From Clostridia bacterium (lineage in GTDB: Bacteria > Bacillota > Peptococcia > DRI-13 > UBA5745): a DNA stretch of 64,000 nt. Positions 1 to 8,368 of this stretch are shown piece after piece. Under the pieces are notes generated by a model that made no database searches, had not been told where the DNA came from, and saw nothing but the letters and a program-made list of their open reading frames with translations. The DNA lies in contig JAHDPO010000022.1 of the NCBI GenBank assembly GCA_018434325.1, positions 1 through 64,000 on the forward strand. Direction: 5' to 3'. Positions within the stretch are counted from its first letter, which is position 1. The number at the start of each line of letters is the position of its first letter. The position numbers and the translations under genes are program-made.

Positions 1-95
1 AGCCGGTAAAGGCCTTGGAATGGCTGGAGCAGAAGATGCTGCCCATCTTCCCCTTGGGTGTATTCAAAGATCTGAAGGAGGGGGAAGGCAAATGA
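1..95 (+). CDS. 2-oxoacid:ferredoxin oxidoreductase beta subunit, C-terminal fragment
   Basis: The window opens inside a gene read from base 3. Thirty residues remain, including the stretch WLEQKMLPIFPLGVFKDL, and the gene ends at TGA 93-95. The stop overlaps the ATG of the next gene (ATGA at 92-95), which shows translational coupling. The amphipathic tail resembles the end of TPP-binding beta subunits of 2-oxoglutarate- or 2-oxoisovalerate-type oxidoreductases, and the next gene is the matching gamma subunit. The catalytic part lies outside the window, so the call rests mainly on context. Confidence 0.6.
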   Translation, partial: PVKALEWLEQKMLPIFPLGVFKDLKEGEGK

Positions 96-628
96 AACAC
101 GAATTATTGTTTTCCGGCATCGGCGGCCAGGGCATCATGCTGCTGGGAGAAATGCTTTGCAGCGTGGTTATCGCAGCGGGCTACCAGGTCTCCTTCGCAC
201 CTTTTTATGGCCAGGAAAAACGGGGCGGGCGGACCATGTGCAACGTGGTGATCGCCGACGGCATGGAATCGCCGATCATCTCCGAAGCGGAGCTGATGCT
301 GGTGATGGATGAGCGCTCCCTGAAGGATTACGAGCATTTGGTAGCCCCCGGCGGCACCCTGCTGCTGAACAGCTCGATGATTGAGATCGAGCCAAAAAGA
401 AGGGATATCAAGGTGGTAAAGGTGCCTTTTTATGAGATTGCCGCCGATTTGGGCAATGCCAAGGCGTCGAACATGGTAGCCTTAGGCTATGTGCTGCGGT
501 ATCTGCCTTTTGTGGACAGGGAAGCGGTGGAGCAGGAAGTGGCCAAGAGCTTCAGTAAAAAGCCCGCATTGGTGGAACTGAATGTAAAGGCCTTGAAAAC
601 CGGCTATGAATATAAGGAACAAGTATAA
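92..628 (+). CDS. 2-oxoacid:acceptor oxidoreductase gamma subunit
   Basis: A 178-residue gamma subunit of a 2-oxoacid:ferredoxin oxidoreductase (KorC/VorC type), which oxidatively decarboxylates a 2-keto acid to an acyl-CoA in the cytoplasm. The N-terminal motif LLFSGIGGQGIMLLGEML and the later FYGQEKRGGRTMCNVVI are hallmarks of the family. The start at ATG 92 is preferred to the upstream in-frame ATG at 20 because a strong GGAGGGGG lies at 77-84 and the beta subunit stop overlaps here. A hydroxyacid dehydrogenase and two PLP lyases follow closely. The inferred substrate is therefore a keto acid from amino-acid breakdown, for example 2-oxobutyrate from methionine. The substrate cannot be read from the sequence. 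Confidence 0.88.
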   Translation: MKHELLFSGIGGQGIMLLGEMLCSVVIAAGYQVSFAPFYGQEKRGGRTMCNVVIADGMESPIISEAELMLVMDERSLKDYEHLVAPGGTLLLNSSMIEIEPKRRDIKVVKVPFYEIAADLGNAKASNMVALGYVLRYLPFVDREAVEQEVAKSFSKKPALVELNVKALKTGYEYKEQV

Positions 629-647
629 AGGATAAGGGGTGAGGACA

Positions 648-1622
648 ATGGCAGCAAAAATTGTATTGACGGAATGCAGCTGGGGCTCCACTGACGAGGA
701 GATCCGCCATCTGCCGTCAGACGCTGAAATCGTATGCAGCTTAGCGATGACTGAGGAAGAATTGATCCAAGTCTGCCGGGACGCCGACGCTATTATTGCG
801 GAATATGCTCCCCTGACCCGCAAGGTGCTGTCCGGCTTAGAACGGTGCAAGATCATCTCCAACTCCGCCATCGGCGTCGACAATATCGATATCCAGGCCG
901 CCAGGGAGCTGGGTATTGCCGTAGCCAACGTACCTAATTACTGTGCTTATGAGGTGGCCGATCATGCCATGGCTCTGATGCTGGCGGCCCTTCGCAATAT
1001 TGTCCATTATGAACGGAAAGTGCGCCAGGGGATTTGGGACATCAATGACGCTCCGCCCATGCGGCGGTTGGCCGGCCTAAAACTGGGTCTGCTGGGCTTT
1101 GGCTGCATTCCCCAAATGGTAGCCCAAAGAGCCAAGGCCTTTGAGATGGACGTAAGGGCTTTTGACCCTTATCTGCCGCCGGAAGTTGCCGCCAAATTAG
1201 GGGTGCCTCTGGCGCCGCTGGAGGAAATCCTGGAGGAATGCGACATAATTTCCTGCCATATGCCTTTGACTCCCGCCACAACGGGGATGATAAATCAAGA
1301 GATCTTTGGTAAAATGAAGCAAAGGCCTCTATTTATCAATACCTCCCGGGGTAAGGTGATTGCAGAGCAGGATATGGCGGCCGCTTTGAAATCGGGCCAA
1401 ATCCGGGGCGCCGCTTTGGATGTGCTGAAGGATGAGCCGCCTGTTTTCAGCGACGAGATATTTCAGCTTCCTAATGTCATCATCACGCCTCACGCCGCTT
1501 TCTTTTCCGAAGAGGCCTTAAAAGAAGTCCGCAGCCGTTCCGCCGGGAACGTGGCTAATTTTTTGCAAGGGGCTTACGATAAGGTGAATTTCATCGTCAG
1601 GCCCGGATCGCCAAGTAAATAA
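648..1622 (+). CDS. D-isomer-specific 2-hydroxyacid dehydrogenase (NAD-dependent)
   Basis: A 324-residue enzyme of the D-2-hydroxyacid dehydrogenase family, interconverting a 2-keto acid and a D-2-hydroxy acid with NAD(H). The cofactor-binding region is near residue 145 (LGLLGFGCIPQMVAQRAKAF, with Pro in place of the usual last Gly). The catalytic Arg lies in INTSRGKVI, the Glu in LDVLKDEPP and the His in ITPHAAFFSEEA. The length is normal. ATG 648 is preferred to GTG 639 because GGGGTGAGG sits just upstream. It starts 19 bases after the oxidoreductase gamma subunit and is followed at once by a methionine-gamma-lyase-like enzyme. This suggests that keto acids from the lyase can be either oxidised by the ferredoxin enzyme or reduced here. 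C-terminal-binding-protein-like or phosphoglycerate-dehydrogenase-like roles are alternatives. Confidence 0.88.
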   Translation: MAAKIVLTECSWGSTDEEIRHLPSDAEIVCSLAMTEEELIQVCRDADAIIAEYAPLTRKVLSGLERCKIISNSAIGVDNIDIQAARELGIAVANVPNYCAYEVADHAMALMLAALRNIVHYERKVRQGIWDINDAPPMRRLAGLKLGLLGFGCIPQMVAQRAKAFEMDVRAFDPYLPPEVAAKLGVPLAPLEEILEECDIISCHMPLTPATTGMINQEIFGKMKQRPLFINTSRGKVIAEQDMAAALKSGQIRGAALDVLKDEPPVFSDEIFQLPNVIITPHAAFFSEEALKEVRSRSAGNVANFLQGAYDKVNFIVRPGSPSK

Positions 1623-1644
1623 ACAACGTACAAGGAGGATGCTT

Positions 1645-2844
1645 ATGTTTGCTGATTTTGACGACAATCTGGATTTTGAAACAAACATATTAAATGCCGG
1701 AGCTTATTTCAGATTATCGGTTTCCCATCCGGAAGCGTTGCCCATCCATATGGCTACGGCTCATAATGTTGAGGATCTGGATGATTTACAAAAAAGGTAT
1801 GATGAAAAAGGCTTTTGCTATAACCGCAACAGAAATCCCAACAGAACCGCTTTGATCGAATTGATGAATTACGTTGAAGGCGGCGAGGATTCTCTCGGCT
1901 GTTCAAGCGGCATGGCGGCCATTTCCTCGGCGCTGATTGCCAACAGCAAGGCGGGAGATCACATTCTTTCCGATAAAACCCTTTACGGTGAAACCTTTGA
2001 AATATTCAGGGATATTCTTGGCAAATACGGCGTGGAAACCACCTTCGTGGATTTTACTAATATTGATGCGGTGAAAGCCAACATCAAACCCAATACCACA
2101 ATTTTATATACGGAGACCGTATCCAATCCCCTGATATCCGTTCCCGATATTCAGGCCATAGCCGCTATTGCCCACGCCAACGCCGCCATTTTGATCGTGG
2201 ATAACACCTTCATGACCGGCGCCCTGGTCAAACCTCTGCAATTGGGGGCGGATCTTGTGGTCAACAGCTTAACAAAGTTTGCCAACGGTCACAGCGACGC
2301 CGTTTGCGGTGCGGTAACGGGAAAAGCCGAACTGATCAAACAGATTTATCATATGCAGATTCTTGTGGGCACCCAGGCCGATCCCTTTACCGCCTGGCTG
2401 ACCATGCGGGGCATGAGAACTCTTGACCTGCGCATCAAGAAGCAGAGCGAAAATGCGGCTGCCCTGGCGGCGGCCCTTGACCAGTCGCCTTATGTATTGA
2501 AGGTCTATCATCCTTCTCTTAAAGATCATCCGCAGCATGAGCTGGCGGCAAAACAGTTTGGCCAATATTTTGGCGGCATGCTGAGCATTGAGCTGCCGGA
2601 AGACAGGGAGAAAATGAATAAGTTTATGCGGGGGCTTAAGCTTTGCCACTATGCCATGACCCTTGGAGGCTACAGAACCAGCATGGCTTACCCGGCCATG
2701 AGCTCCCACAGCGATATGACCAAAGAAGAAAGGCTGGCCATCGGCATTTCCGACGGTTTGCTGAGAATTTCTGTGGGCATTGAAAACACCCGGGATTTAG
2801 TTAATGATTTTGCGAATGCCCTGGAGCAGGCTTACGGAAAATAA
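1645..2844 (+). CDS. Cys/Met metabolism PLP-dependent enzyme (methionine gamma-lyase-like)
   Basis: A 399-residue fold-type I PLP enzyme of the cystathionine gamma-synthase/methionine gamma-lyase family. The PLP lysine is in VVNSLTKFANGHSDAV. The cofactor Asp is in ILIVDNTFMTGALV, and YETFTE-type phosphate contacts are replaced by DKTLYGETFEIF. ATG 1645 is chosen because the AAGGAGG at 1632-1638 abuts the alternative ATG at 1639. Typical reactions are gamma-elimination of methionine to methanethiol, ammonia and 2-oxobutyrate, or trans-sulfuration. The first is favoured by the neighbouring keto-acid oxidoreductase and hydroxyacid dehydrogenase. A diverged paralogue follows at 2925. Exact substrate unknown. 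Confidence 0.85.
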   Translation: MFADFDDNLDFETNILNAGAYFRLSVSHPEALPIHMATAHNVEDLDDLQKRYDEKGFCYNRNRNPNRTALIELMNYVEGGEDSLGCSSGMAAISSALIANSKAGDHILSDKTLYGETFEIFRDILGKYGVETTFVDFTNIDAVKANIKPNTTILYTETVSNPLISVPDIQAIAAIAHANAAILIVDNTFMTGALVKPLQLGADLVVNSLTKFANGHSDAVCGAVTGKAELIKQIYHMQILVGTQADPFTAWLTMRGMRTLDLRIKKQSENAAALAAALDQSPYVLKVYHPSLKDHPQHELAAKQFGQYFGGMLSIELPEDREKMNKFMRGLKLCHYAMTLGGYRTSMAYPAMSSHSDMTKEERLAIGISDGLLRISVGIENTRDLVNDFANALEQAYGK

Positions 2845-2847
2845 CCC

Positions 2848-2878
2848 TTGACTCTATTGCAGCTATACACCTTAGAAT
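2848..2878 (+). promoter_or_regulatory. MerR-type promoter with 19-bp spacer
   Basis: TTGACT (2848-2853) and TAGAAT (2873-2878) are separated by 19 bases, the long spacer typical of promoters activated by MerR-family proteins. The spacer holds an interrupted dyad, CTATTGCAGCTATAC. The region matches the promoter at 5766-5796 at 22 of 24 positions from TTGACT onward. It drives the PLP enzyme at 2925 and is the likely second target of the MerR protein encoded at 4904-5713. Confidence 0.72.
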
Positions 2879-2924
2879 GAGCTCATCAGCAAAATGATGA
2901 AATCGGGTAAGGAGGAGATTTTTT

Positions 2925-4118
2925 ATGGAAGAACGAAAATACTCGGAAGCAAGTGAACTCTTATACAAGGGCAGAAAAGTAAGAGGCATGGACTTCAATA
3001 AGCCGGAAGCTTTTCCCCTGTTCGCCACATCGGCCTTCACCATGAACAGCCTGACGGAGGTAAAAGAAGCCTACAGATCGAAGTTTACCTATATCAGAAC
3101 CAGCAACCCCAACAGGGACGCCCTGAGCGAAATGGTCAGCTTCCTGGAAGGCGGCGAAAAATCATTGATTTTCTCCTCCGGCATGGGCGCCATTTCCACC
3201 ACCTTATTCACGATCTTAAAGCCCGGCGACCATATCGTTTGCAATAGAAATATTTATGGCGAAACCTTTGACGTCATGAACCTGCTGATGAAAAAATTCG
3301 GCGTGGAAAGCGATCTGGTCAATTTCGACGATAACGAAACCATCAAAAAGGCGATCAAGCCAAACACCAAGCTGATTTATTCGGAGGTCTGCGCCAATCC
3401 CACCATGAATCTGGTTGACATTCCCGCCGCAGCGGAAATGGCTCATAGCCATGGAGCCCTTTTGATGATCGACAACACCTTTACGACTCCTATCGCTATC
3501 AAACCGATCAAGCTGGGCGCCGATATCGTGATCAACAGCTTAACAAAATTCATGAGCGGCCACAGCGACGCGATTGCCGGCTCCATTACCTCCACCGCGG
3601 CAATTATTGACGCCATTCATCCGGTCAGGATGCTTACAGGGACGCCCGGCGATCCTTTTGCCGCCCATGCCATGATGAAAAGCTTCGGCACCATGGATCT
3701 CCGGGTAAGAAAACAAATGGCCAATGCCGCCAAACTGGCTAAAGCCCTCGAGCAGAATCCCTATGTCTCCAAAGTAAATCATCCTTCATTGGAAAGCTTT
3801 CCTCAGCATGAGCTAGGCCTGAAGCTTTTCCGGTCCAACGAGGAAATGAGCGGTATGATGAGCTTTATCGTTCCGGAGGATGAAAAGAAAATTGACGAGT
3901 TTATGCTAAAGCTGCATTTTGCCCATTACGCCATGACCTTGGGCGGACTCCGCACCACCCTTGTTCATCCCTGCACCTCTTCCCACAGCCACATGCCTGA
4001 TCCGGACAGAAGAGCCATGGGCATTACCCCCGGTCTTTTCAGAATGTCCGTGGGCATTGAGGACGCCGACGATCTCATTGCCGATTTCAATCAAGCCCTC
4101 GAAGTCTTCGGCAACTAA
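2925..4118 (+). CDS. Cys/Met metabolism PLP-dependent enzyme, paralogue of 1645-2844
   Basis: A 397-residue methionine gamma-lyase/cystathionine gamma-synthase family enzyme. The PLP lysine is in IVINSLTKFMSGHSDAI, and the Asp of LLMIDNTFTTPIAIKPI contacts the pyridine nitrogen. The start is ATG 2925 behind AAGGAGGAG. It aligns along its length with the preceding gene, so the two are tandem paralogues, but it has its own promoter with MerR-type geometry at 2848-2878 and may be induced separately. A terminator hairpin follows at 4171-4211. The likely role is sulfur amino-acid gamma-elimination or gamma-replacement. Substrate split between the two copies is not evident from sequence. Confidence 0.85.
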   Translation: MEERKYSEASELLYKGRKVRGMDFNKPEAFPLFATSAFTMNSLTEVKEAYRSKFTYIRTSNPNRDALSEMVSFLEGGEKSLIFSSGMGAISTTLFTILKPGDHIVCNRNIYGETFDVMNLLMKKFGVESDLVNFDDNETIKKAIKPNTKLIYSEVCANPTMNLVDIPAAAEMAHSHGALLMIDNTFTTPIAIKPIKLGADIVINSLTKFMSGHSDAIAGSITSTAAIIDAIHPVRMLTGTPGDPFAAHAMMKSFGTMDLRVRKQMANAAKLAKALEQNPYVSKVNHPSLESFPQHELGLKLFRSNEEMSGMMSFIVPEDEKKIDEFMLKLHFAHYAMTLGGLRTTLVHPCTSSHSHMPDPDRRAMGITPGLFRMSVGIEDADDLIADFNQALEVFGN

Positions 4119-4170
4119 AGCATCAAACCCCCAACCTGCCCGACCACACAATTAACCCTCCCCTCCAATT

Positions 4171-4211
4171 GCCGAAAAGCCGGCTGCAGAATAACTCAGC
4201 CGGCTTTTGGC
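4171..4211 (+). terminator. Intrinsic terminator hairpin
   Basis: AAAAGCCGGCTG and CAGCCGGCTTTT form a 12-bp stem around a 10-base loop. The arms extend outward as GCCG/TGGC with one mismatch. The U run is part of the descending arm. It sits 50 bases after the PLP enzyme stop. Confidence 0.75.
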
Positions 4212-4271
4212 AACTTTATGAAGAACCGCTATGCCAATATCCCTTATCCCTTAGGGCCAATGAGGTGAACA

Positions 4272-4931
4272 ATGAAAGTAAGCATACATCCTGATCTGAA
4301 AGCAATCTATCCCCATGTGCAGCTGGGCTGCATCTTTTATTCGGCGGCAGTCGAAGAAACAAATGAAGAATTATGGCAGAAGATCGAAGGCGAAACCTGT
4401 CCCCGGCTGATGCGTTTAATGGAAACCGTCAATGTGACGGAAGTGGAAAATATCGCTTTTTCCAGACAGGCTTACAAGGCCTTCGGCAAAGATCCCGGCC
4501 GCTATCGGGTTTCCTCGGAAGCCTTATACCGGAGAATAAAACAAGGGAAGGGCTTATATAAAATCAATACCGTGGTGGATACGAATAATTTGATTTCTCT
4601 CGAAACGGGATTTTCCGCCGGCTCCTATGATTTGGATTCCATTGCGGAGCATATAGAGCTGCGGGTCGGCCGTGCCGGCGAAAGCTATCAGGGAATCGGC
4701 AAGGAAAGCATCAATATCGAAAACCTGCCGGTGCTCTGCGACGCCAAAGGGCCCTTCGGCAGTCCCACCAGCGATTCCACCCAGGCCATGATTACCCTGG
4801 ACTCCCAAAAAATCGTAACCATCATCTACTGCTTTACGCCGGAGGCCCAGATGGCCGAAATTTTGAACAAGGCCGCAGAACAGATCAAAAAATACGCCGG
4901 CGCTTATGATTTGTCGTCAATCAGTATTTGA
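4272..4931 (+). CDS. B3/4 domain protein (PheT-like tRNA-editing fold)
   Basis: A 219-residue stand-alone B3/B4 domain protein, related to the editing domain of the phenylalanyl-tRNA synthetase beta chain. Recognisable parts are AFSRQAYKAFGKDPGRYRVSS near residue 65, LYKINTVVDTNNLISLETGF near residue 95 and CDAKGPFGSPTSDSTQAMIT near residue 160. Stand-alone members are thought to act on mischarged tRNA or free amino-acid derivatives, but few are characterised. It begins 60 bases beyond a terminator with a GAGGTG ribosome site, and its 3' end overlaps the convergent MerR gene by 28 bases. Its position between a MerR-promoter-driven PLP lyase and the MerR gene suggests the same regulon. Confidence 0.75.
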   Translation: MKVSIHPDLKAIYPHVQLGCIFYSAAVEETNEELWQKIEGETCPRLMRLMETVNVTEVENIAFSRQAYKAFGKDPGRYRVSSEALYRRIKQGKGLYKINTVVDTNNLISLETGFSAGSYDLDSIAEHIELRVGRAGESYQGIGKESINIENLPVLCDAKGPFGSPTSDSTQAMITLDSQKIVTIIYCFTPEAQMAEILNKAAEQIKKYAGAYDLSSISI

Positions 4932-5713
4932 ACCTCATAAACGCAACGGGAATATTCATAGAGGCTGTCCTCATATTCGTTGGCAAGAACAATAGCCGGT
5001 TTTGCTTTTCCCTGGAAAAACAGTTTAGCGAAATAAGGATTCCAGCCGTCGGAAAGGATGCGGGCTTTGAAGCAGAGATAATCTCCTTCCGGTACTTCGA
5101 TGATGTTTTCCGAGGCAAATCCCGGGTCTTTTTTTAAGAACATGCCCAAATAACGAGGATTAAGCCGGCCCTCCAATAAGTTGTCGTAATCAAGAATCAA
5201 GGAAAACTGCCGGTTATAGGACAGGTTCTTAAATTGTTGGCTGTGCTTGATTTCATTGAGGCGAATATGGAAATCTTGTTTCGGTTCATTTTCAATGCAT
5301 TCGGCAGCAACGATATATCTTTTTTTCACATGAAGGATATAGCAGTTTGAATCAAGCTTATCGGCGTCGACGTAAGTAAAATAATTTTTATACCATTCTA
5401 TGCCGTCGATAATGTCTTCGATTTTGCTGATCTCTTCAAAAAAAGCTTCTTTTCTCTTGTCAAGAAGCTTAAGCAGCAGTTTAATATCATTCGTATCAAG
5501 AACGGATTTTATCTCATCCAGATTAAGACCGAATTTTTGCAAATATTTTATTCTATCGATAAAATGCAGCTGGTTGACGGAATAATAGCGGTAGCCTGTG
5601 TCCGGATTAATATAGACGGGATCAAGCAGAGCGATGCTGCTATAGTATCTTAAAGTTTGAACGGAAACGCCCATTATTTTAGCAACCTCGCCGATGGAGT
5701 ACAAGTTCTTCAT
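4904..5713 (-). CDS. MerR-family transcriptional regulator
   Basis: A 269-residue MerR-type activator. The N-terminal winged helix is complete (LYSIGEVAKIMGVSVQTLRY, then DTGYRYYS), followed by a coiled dimer helix (about 75-110). The C-terminal half is consistent with a GyrI-like small-molecule-binding domain, as in BmrR-type drug or metabolite sensors. ATG 5713 is preferred to an upstream start 25 codons earlier because GGGAGGC lies just before it and the MKNLYSIGEV start matches the family. It is transcribed divergently from the HAD gene, with a 19-bp-spacer promoter between them, the classical arrangement for self-contained MerR control. No metal-binding cysteine pair is visible at the C-terminus, so an organic effector is more likely than a metal. 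Confidence 0.9.
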   Translation of the reverse strand: MKNLYSIGEVAKIMGVSVQTLRYYSSIALLDPVYINPDTGYRYYSVNQLHFIDRIKYLQKFGLNLDEIKSVLDTNDIKLLLKLLDKRKEAFFEEISKIEDIIDGIEWYKNYFTYVDADKLDSNCYILHVKKRYIVAAECIENEPKQDFHIRLNEIKHSQQFKNLSYNRQFSLILDYDNLLEGRLNPRYLGMFLKKDPGFASENIIEVPEGDYLCFKARILSDGWNPYFAKLFFQGKAKPAIVLANEYEDSLYEYSRCVYEVQILIDDKS

Positions 5714-5765
5714 CACTAAAGCCTCCCCTGAATAATCATATACAGTATAGCATAAAAACTTTTTG

Positions 5766-5796
5766 TTGACTCTATTGTAACTATACACAATATAAT
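5766..5796 (+). promoter_or_regulatory. MerR-type promoter with 19-bp spacer
   Basis: TTGACT (5766-5771) and TATAAT (5791-5796) are separated by 19 bases. The spacer carries the dyad TAT-GTAAC-ATA within CTATTGTAACTATAC. It lies between the divergent MerR gene and the HAD gene and points toward the HAD gene. It is nearly identical to the element at 2848-2878. Confidence 0.78.
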
Positions 5797-5825
5797 TAAT
5801 CTAATGAGAAGAAAGGAATGATTTC

Positions 5826-6542
5826 ATGGGACAGTTACCAAAAGCTATCACCTTTGACACCTTCGGCACGATTATTGACTGGGAAGGCGAGATTGCCAAG
5901 TTTTTTGAAGAATTCATGCAAAAAAAAGGCATTACGGGAGTTACGCCAAAAGAAGTGCAGGAGACCTGGGAAGAAATCCAGTTTGATTATATTATGGAAA
6001 AATATCGTCCCTACAAGCAGGTTCTCCATGATACCCTGGGCATGACCTGCAAGCATTTCGGCTTCGATTTTGAGGAAGAAGACGCCGTTGCCTTCTCGCA
6101 AAGTATGGGCAAATGGAAAGCTTTCGAGGACTCGAAAGAGGCCATCAAAGAGATGAGAAAGTACACGAAAGTCGTCTTGCTTACCAATACGGATAATGAC
6201 ATTATTGCCGAAAGCATGAAAAATGCAGGCATTGAGGTGGACGATATCGTTACTGCCGAAATGGCCGGCTGCTACAAGCCTTATACCGACGGCTTCGATC
6301 TTTCCAGAAAAATGTTAGGGCTTAGCGTAGATGAAATGATGCACGCCGGCTTCGGTTTCAAATACGATGTGGTCCCCGCCAATAAGCTTGGCTACCGAAC
6401 CATTTGGGTAAACCGGCAAGGCATCATCCGGCCGGTGGACGATAAGGAAGATATCCTTTGCGGCGATCTCCGGACCCTGGCTTTGATTCTAAAGGGCATG
6501 TACCTGGAAGACATGGAGGCGGAAGGCAAAACCGTCAAGTAG
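5826..6542 (+). CDS. HAD-superfamily hydrolase, haloacid dehalogenase type II-like
   Basis: A 238-residue HAD protein. Motif I is ITFDTFGTIIDWEG with the nucleophilic Asp at residue 11 and no second Asp, the pattern of 2-haloacid dehalogenases rather than phosphatases. Motif II is VVLLTNTDND, motif III is the Lys of AGCYKPYTDGF, and motif IV is weak (GFGFKYDVVPANKLGY). The start is ATG 5826 behind AAAGGA. It is driven by a MerR-type promoter 30 bases upstream and ends before a terminator at 6568. Dehalogenase or phosphatase activity on a small acid is possible. The regulon context (PLP lyase, B3/4 protein) does not settle the substrate. Confidence 0.8.
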   Translation: MGQLPKAITFDTFGTIIDWEGEIAKFFEEFMQKKGITGVTPKEVQETWEEIQFDYIMEKYRPYKQVLHDTLGMTCKHFGFDFEEEDAVAFSQSMGKWKAFEDSKEAIKEMRKYTKVVLLTNTDNDIIAESMKNAGIEVDDIVTAEMAGCYKPYTDGFDLSRKMLGLSVDEMMHAGFGFKYDVVPANKLGYRTIWVNRQGIIRPVDDKEDILCGDLRTLALILKGMYLEDMEAEGKTVK

Positions 6543-6567
6543 GCAAATAAAGAACAAGTTTTCAAGA

Positions 6568-6594
6568 GGCTGTCCCCTTTGGGACAGCCCTTTT
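6568..6594 (+). terminator. Intrinsic terminator
   Basis: GGCTGTCCC-CTTT-GGGACAGCC, a perfect 9-bp stem, followed by CTTTT. It separates the HAD gene from the dehydratase. Confidence 0.85.
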
Positions 6595-6620
6595 AATAGG
6601 GAGCGCAAGGAGGAGATTAT

Positions 6621-8348
6621 ATGTTAAACAGCCAGATAAGCAGGAGCTTAAGCCCGGAGATAGATCCCCTGTGGCTGGGCAGCGGCTGGGCCGTAGAGGA
6701 TTTGGCCAAGCCTCAAATTCTTCTGGAAAGCACCTTCGGTGACAGCCATCCGGGCAGCAGGCACTTGGCTCAATTGGTGGAGGAAGCCAGGATAAGTATC
6801 TACAAGCAGGGCGGCAAGCCCTCGGCCTATACGGTAACCGATATCTGCGACGGTGTGGCCACGGGCCATGACGGCATGAATTATTCTTTATTGTCCCGGG
6901 ATATTATTTCAGCCATGACGGAAATCCACGCCCGTTCCCTGCCCTTTGACGCTGTGATTACCTTTTCCTCCTGCGATAAATCCCTGCCGGCCCATCTTAT
7001 GGCCTTAGCCCGCTTAAAGATTCCGGCCATCCATTTTTGCGGCGGCTCCATGGCTCCGGGGCCGGATTTTATATCGGCGGAAAAATGCTATGAAGCCGCA
7101 GATTTGGTGGCCCAAAAGAAAATGGCTGCAACCGAACAAATGTATTACCAGCAGAATGCCTGTCCCACTTGCGGCGCCTGCCAATATATGGGTACAGCCA
7201 GCACCATGCAGGTGATTGCCGAAGGGCTGGGCATGTCCCTGCCCGGCAATGCCTTGATGCCGGCAAGCTTTACCATGATCAACCGGATGAGCCACAAAGC
7301 GGGCCGCCAGGTGATGCAGCTTTTGGAGAAGGGCATTACGCCGCCAATGATCCTTACCCGGGAAGCTTTTGAGAATGCCATGATGATTCATGCCGCCGTG
7401 GCCGGCTCCACCAATGCCCTGCTTCATCTGCCGGCCATTGCCAGACAGGCGGGAATAGTGATAACCCCTTGGGACTTTGACCGCATTCATCAGCGGATAC
7501 CTGTGCTCACCGGAATCAAAACAGCCGGCTACTGGCCTACCCAGTTGTTTTGGTTTGCCGGCGGCGTTCCCGCCGTGATGCGGGAACTAAAGAGCGTTCT
7601 TCATCTGGACGTGCTGACGGTGACCGGCAAAACCCTGGGGGAGAACCTGGAGGATTTAGAAAAGGAAGGTTATTTCAGCCAGGCAAACCTGTTTCTAAAA
7701 AATTACCGGGTAAAGAAAGAGGATATCATTCAAACCTTAGATAAGCCTTATTATGATAAAGGCGGTCTGGCGGTGCTCACCGGCAATCTGGCACCGGAAG
7801 GATCAGTGGTCAAGCATTCGGCGGCGGCGCCGGAGATGCACGTTCATATAGGGCCGGCCAAGCCCTTTGACAGTGAGGAAGCCGCAATCCAGGCCATTAT
7901 GGACGGCGGTATCCAGCCCGGCGATATTATTATTATCCGCTATGAAGGGCCGCGAGGCGCGGGAATGCCGGAGATGCTGAAAACCACGGAAGCCATATAC
8001 AACAGGCCGGAATTGGTTGCTTCCACGGCTTTGATTACAGACGGCCGTTTTTCCGGCGCCACCAGAGGCCCGGCCATCGGGCATGTCGCTCCGGAAGCGG
8101 CGGCAGGGGGGCCCATTGCTATGGTACAGGAAGGCGATCTAATCCTCATCGATATTCCCCGCCGAAAATTGGACCTGATCGGCTGGCGGGGTCAAAAGAA
8201 AACCGCGGCCGAAATCGAAAGGGAGATGCGGCAGCGCATGGAAAAATGGCAGCCTGCCAAAACAAAGGCGGAGGAAGAAGCCGGGGGGATCTTGGAGATA
8301 TTCCGAAAAATGGCGGGAAAAACCGTAGAAGGCGCCTCTATATTTTAA
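6621..8348 (+). CDS. IlvD/Edd-family dehydratase
   Basis: A 575-residue dehydratase of the dihydroxy-acid/phosphogluconate dehydratase family, which removes water from vicinal hydroxy acids using an Fe-S cluster and Mg2+. Cys118 in TFSSCDKSLPAHLM and Cys187 in PTCGACQYMGTASTMQ match cluster ligands. Lys120 matches the Mg-binding lysine, and DICDGVATGHDGMNYSL supplies the Mg Asp. The base Ser is in TDGRFSGATRGPAIG. The first region reads PGSRHL, without a Cys, as in the E. coli-type enzymes. ATG 6621 follows AAGGAGGAG. It stands alone between a terminator and a long palindromic element. It may be ilvD or a sugar-acid dehydratase. The large divergence from canonical IlvD (TCGACQYMG in place of GSCSGM) favours the latter. 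Confidence 0.85.
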   Translation: MLNSQISRSLSPEIDPLWLGSGWAVEDLAKPQILLESTFGDSHPGSRHLAQLVEEARISIYKQGGKPSAYTVTDICDGVATGHDGMNYSLLSRDIISAMTEIHARSLPFDAVITFSSCDKSLPAHLMALARLKIPAIHFCGGSMAPGPDFISAEKCYEAADLVAQKKMAATEQMYYQQNACPTCGACQYMGTASTMQVIAEGLGMSLPGNALMPASFTMINRMSHKAGRQVMQLLEKGITPPMILTREAFENAMMIHAAVAGSTNALLHLPAIARQAGIVITPWDFDRIHQRIPVLTGIKTAGYWPTQLFWFAGGVPAVMRELKSVLHLDVLTVTGKTLGENLEDLEKEGYFSQANLFLKNYRVKKEDIIQTLDKPYYDKGGLAVLTGNLAPEGSVVKHSAAAPEMHVHIGPAKPFDSEEAAIQAIMDGGIQPGDIIIIRYEGPRGAGMPEMLKTTEAIYNRPELVASTALITDGRFSGATRGPAIGHVAPEAAAGGPIAMVQEGDLILIDIPRRKLDLIGWRGQKKTAAEIEREMRQRMEKWQPAKTKAEEEAGGILEIFRKMAGKTVEGASIF

Positions 8349-8368
8349 AAAAGAAGATAACAATACCG

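Noticed and set aside
6621-8348. Missing first Fe-S cysteine in the dehydratase as an anomaly
   Set aside because: The PGS sequence corresponds to the PGH found in E. coli-type enzymes, which also lack this Cys; the two other cluster cysteines are present.
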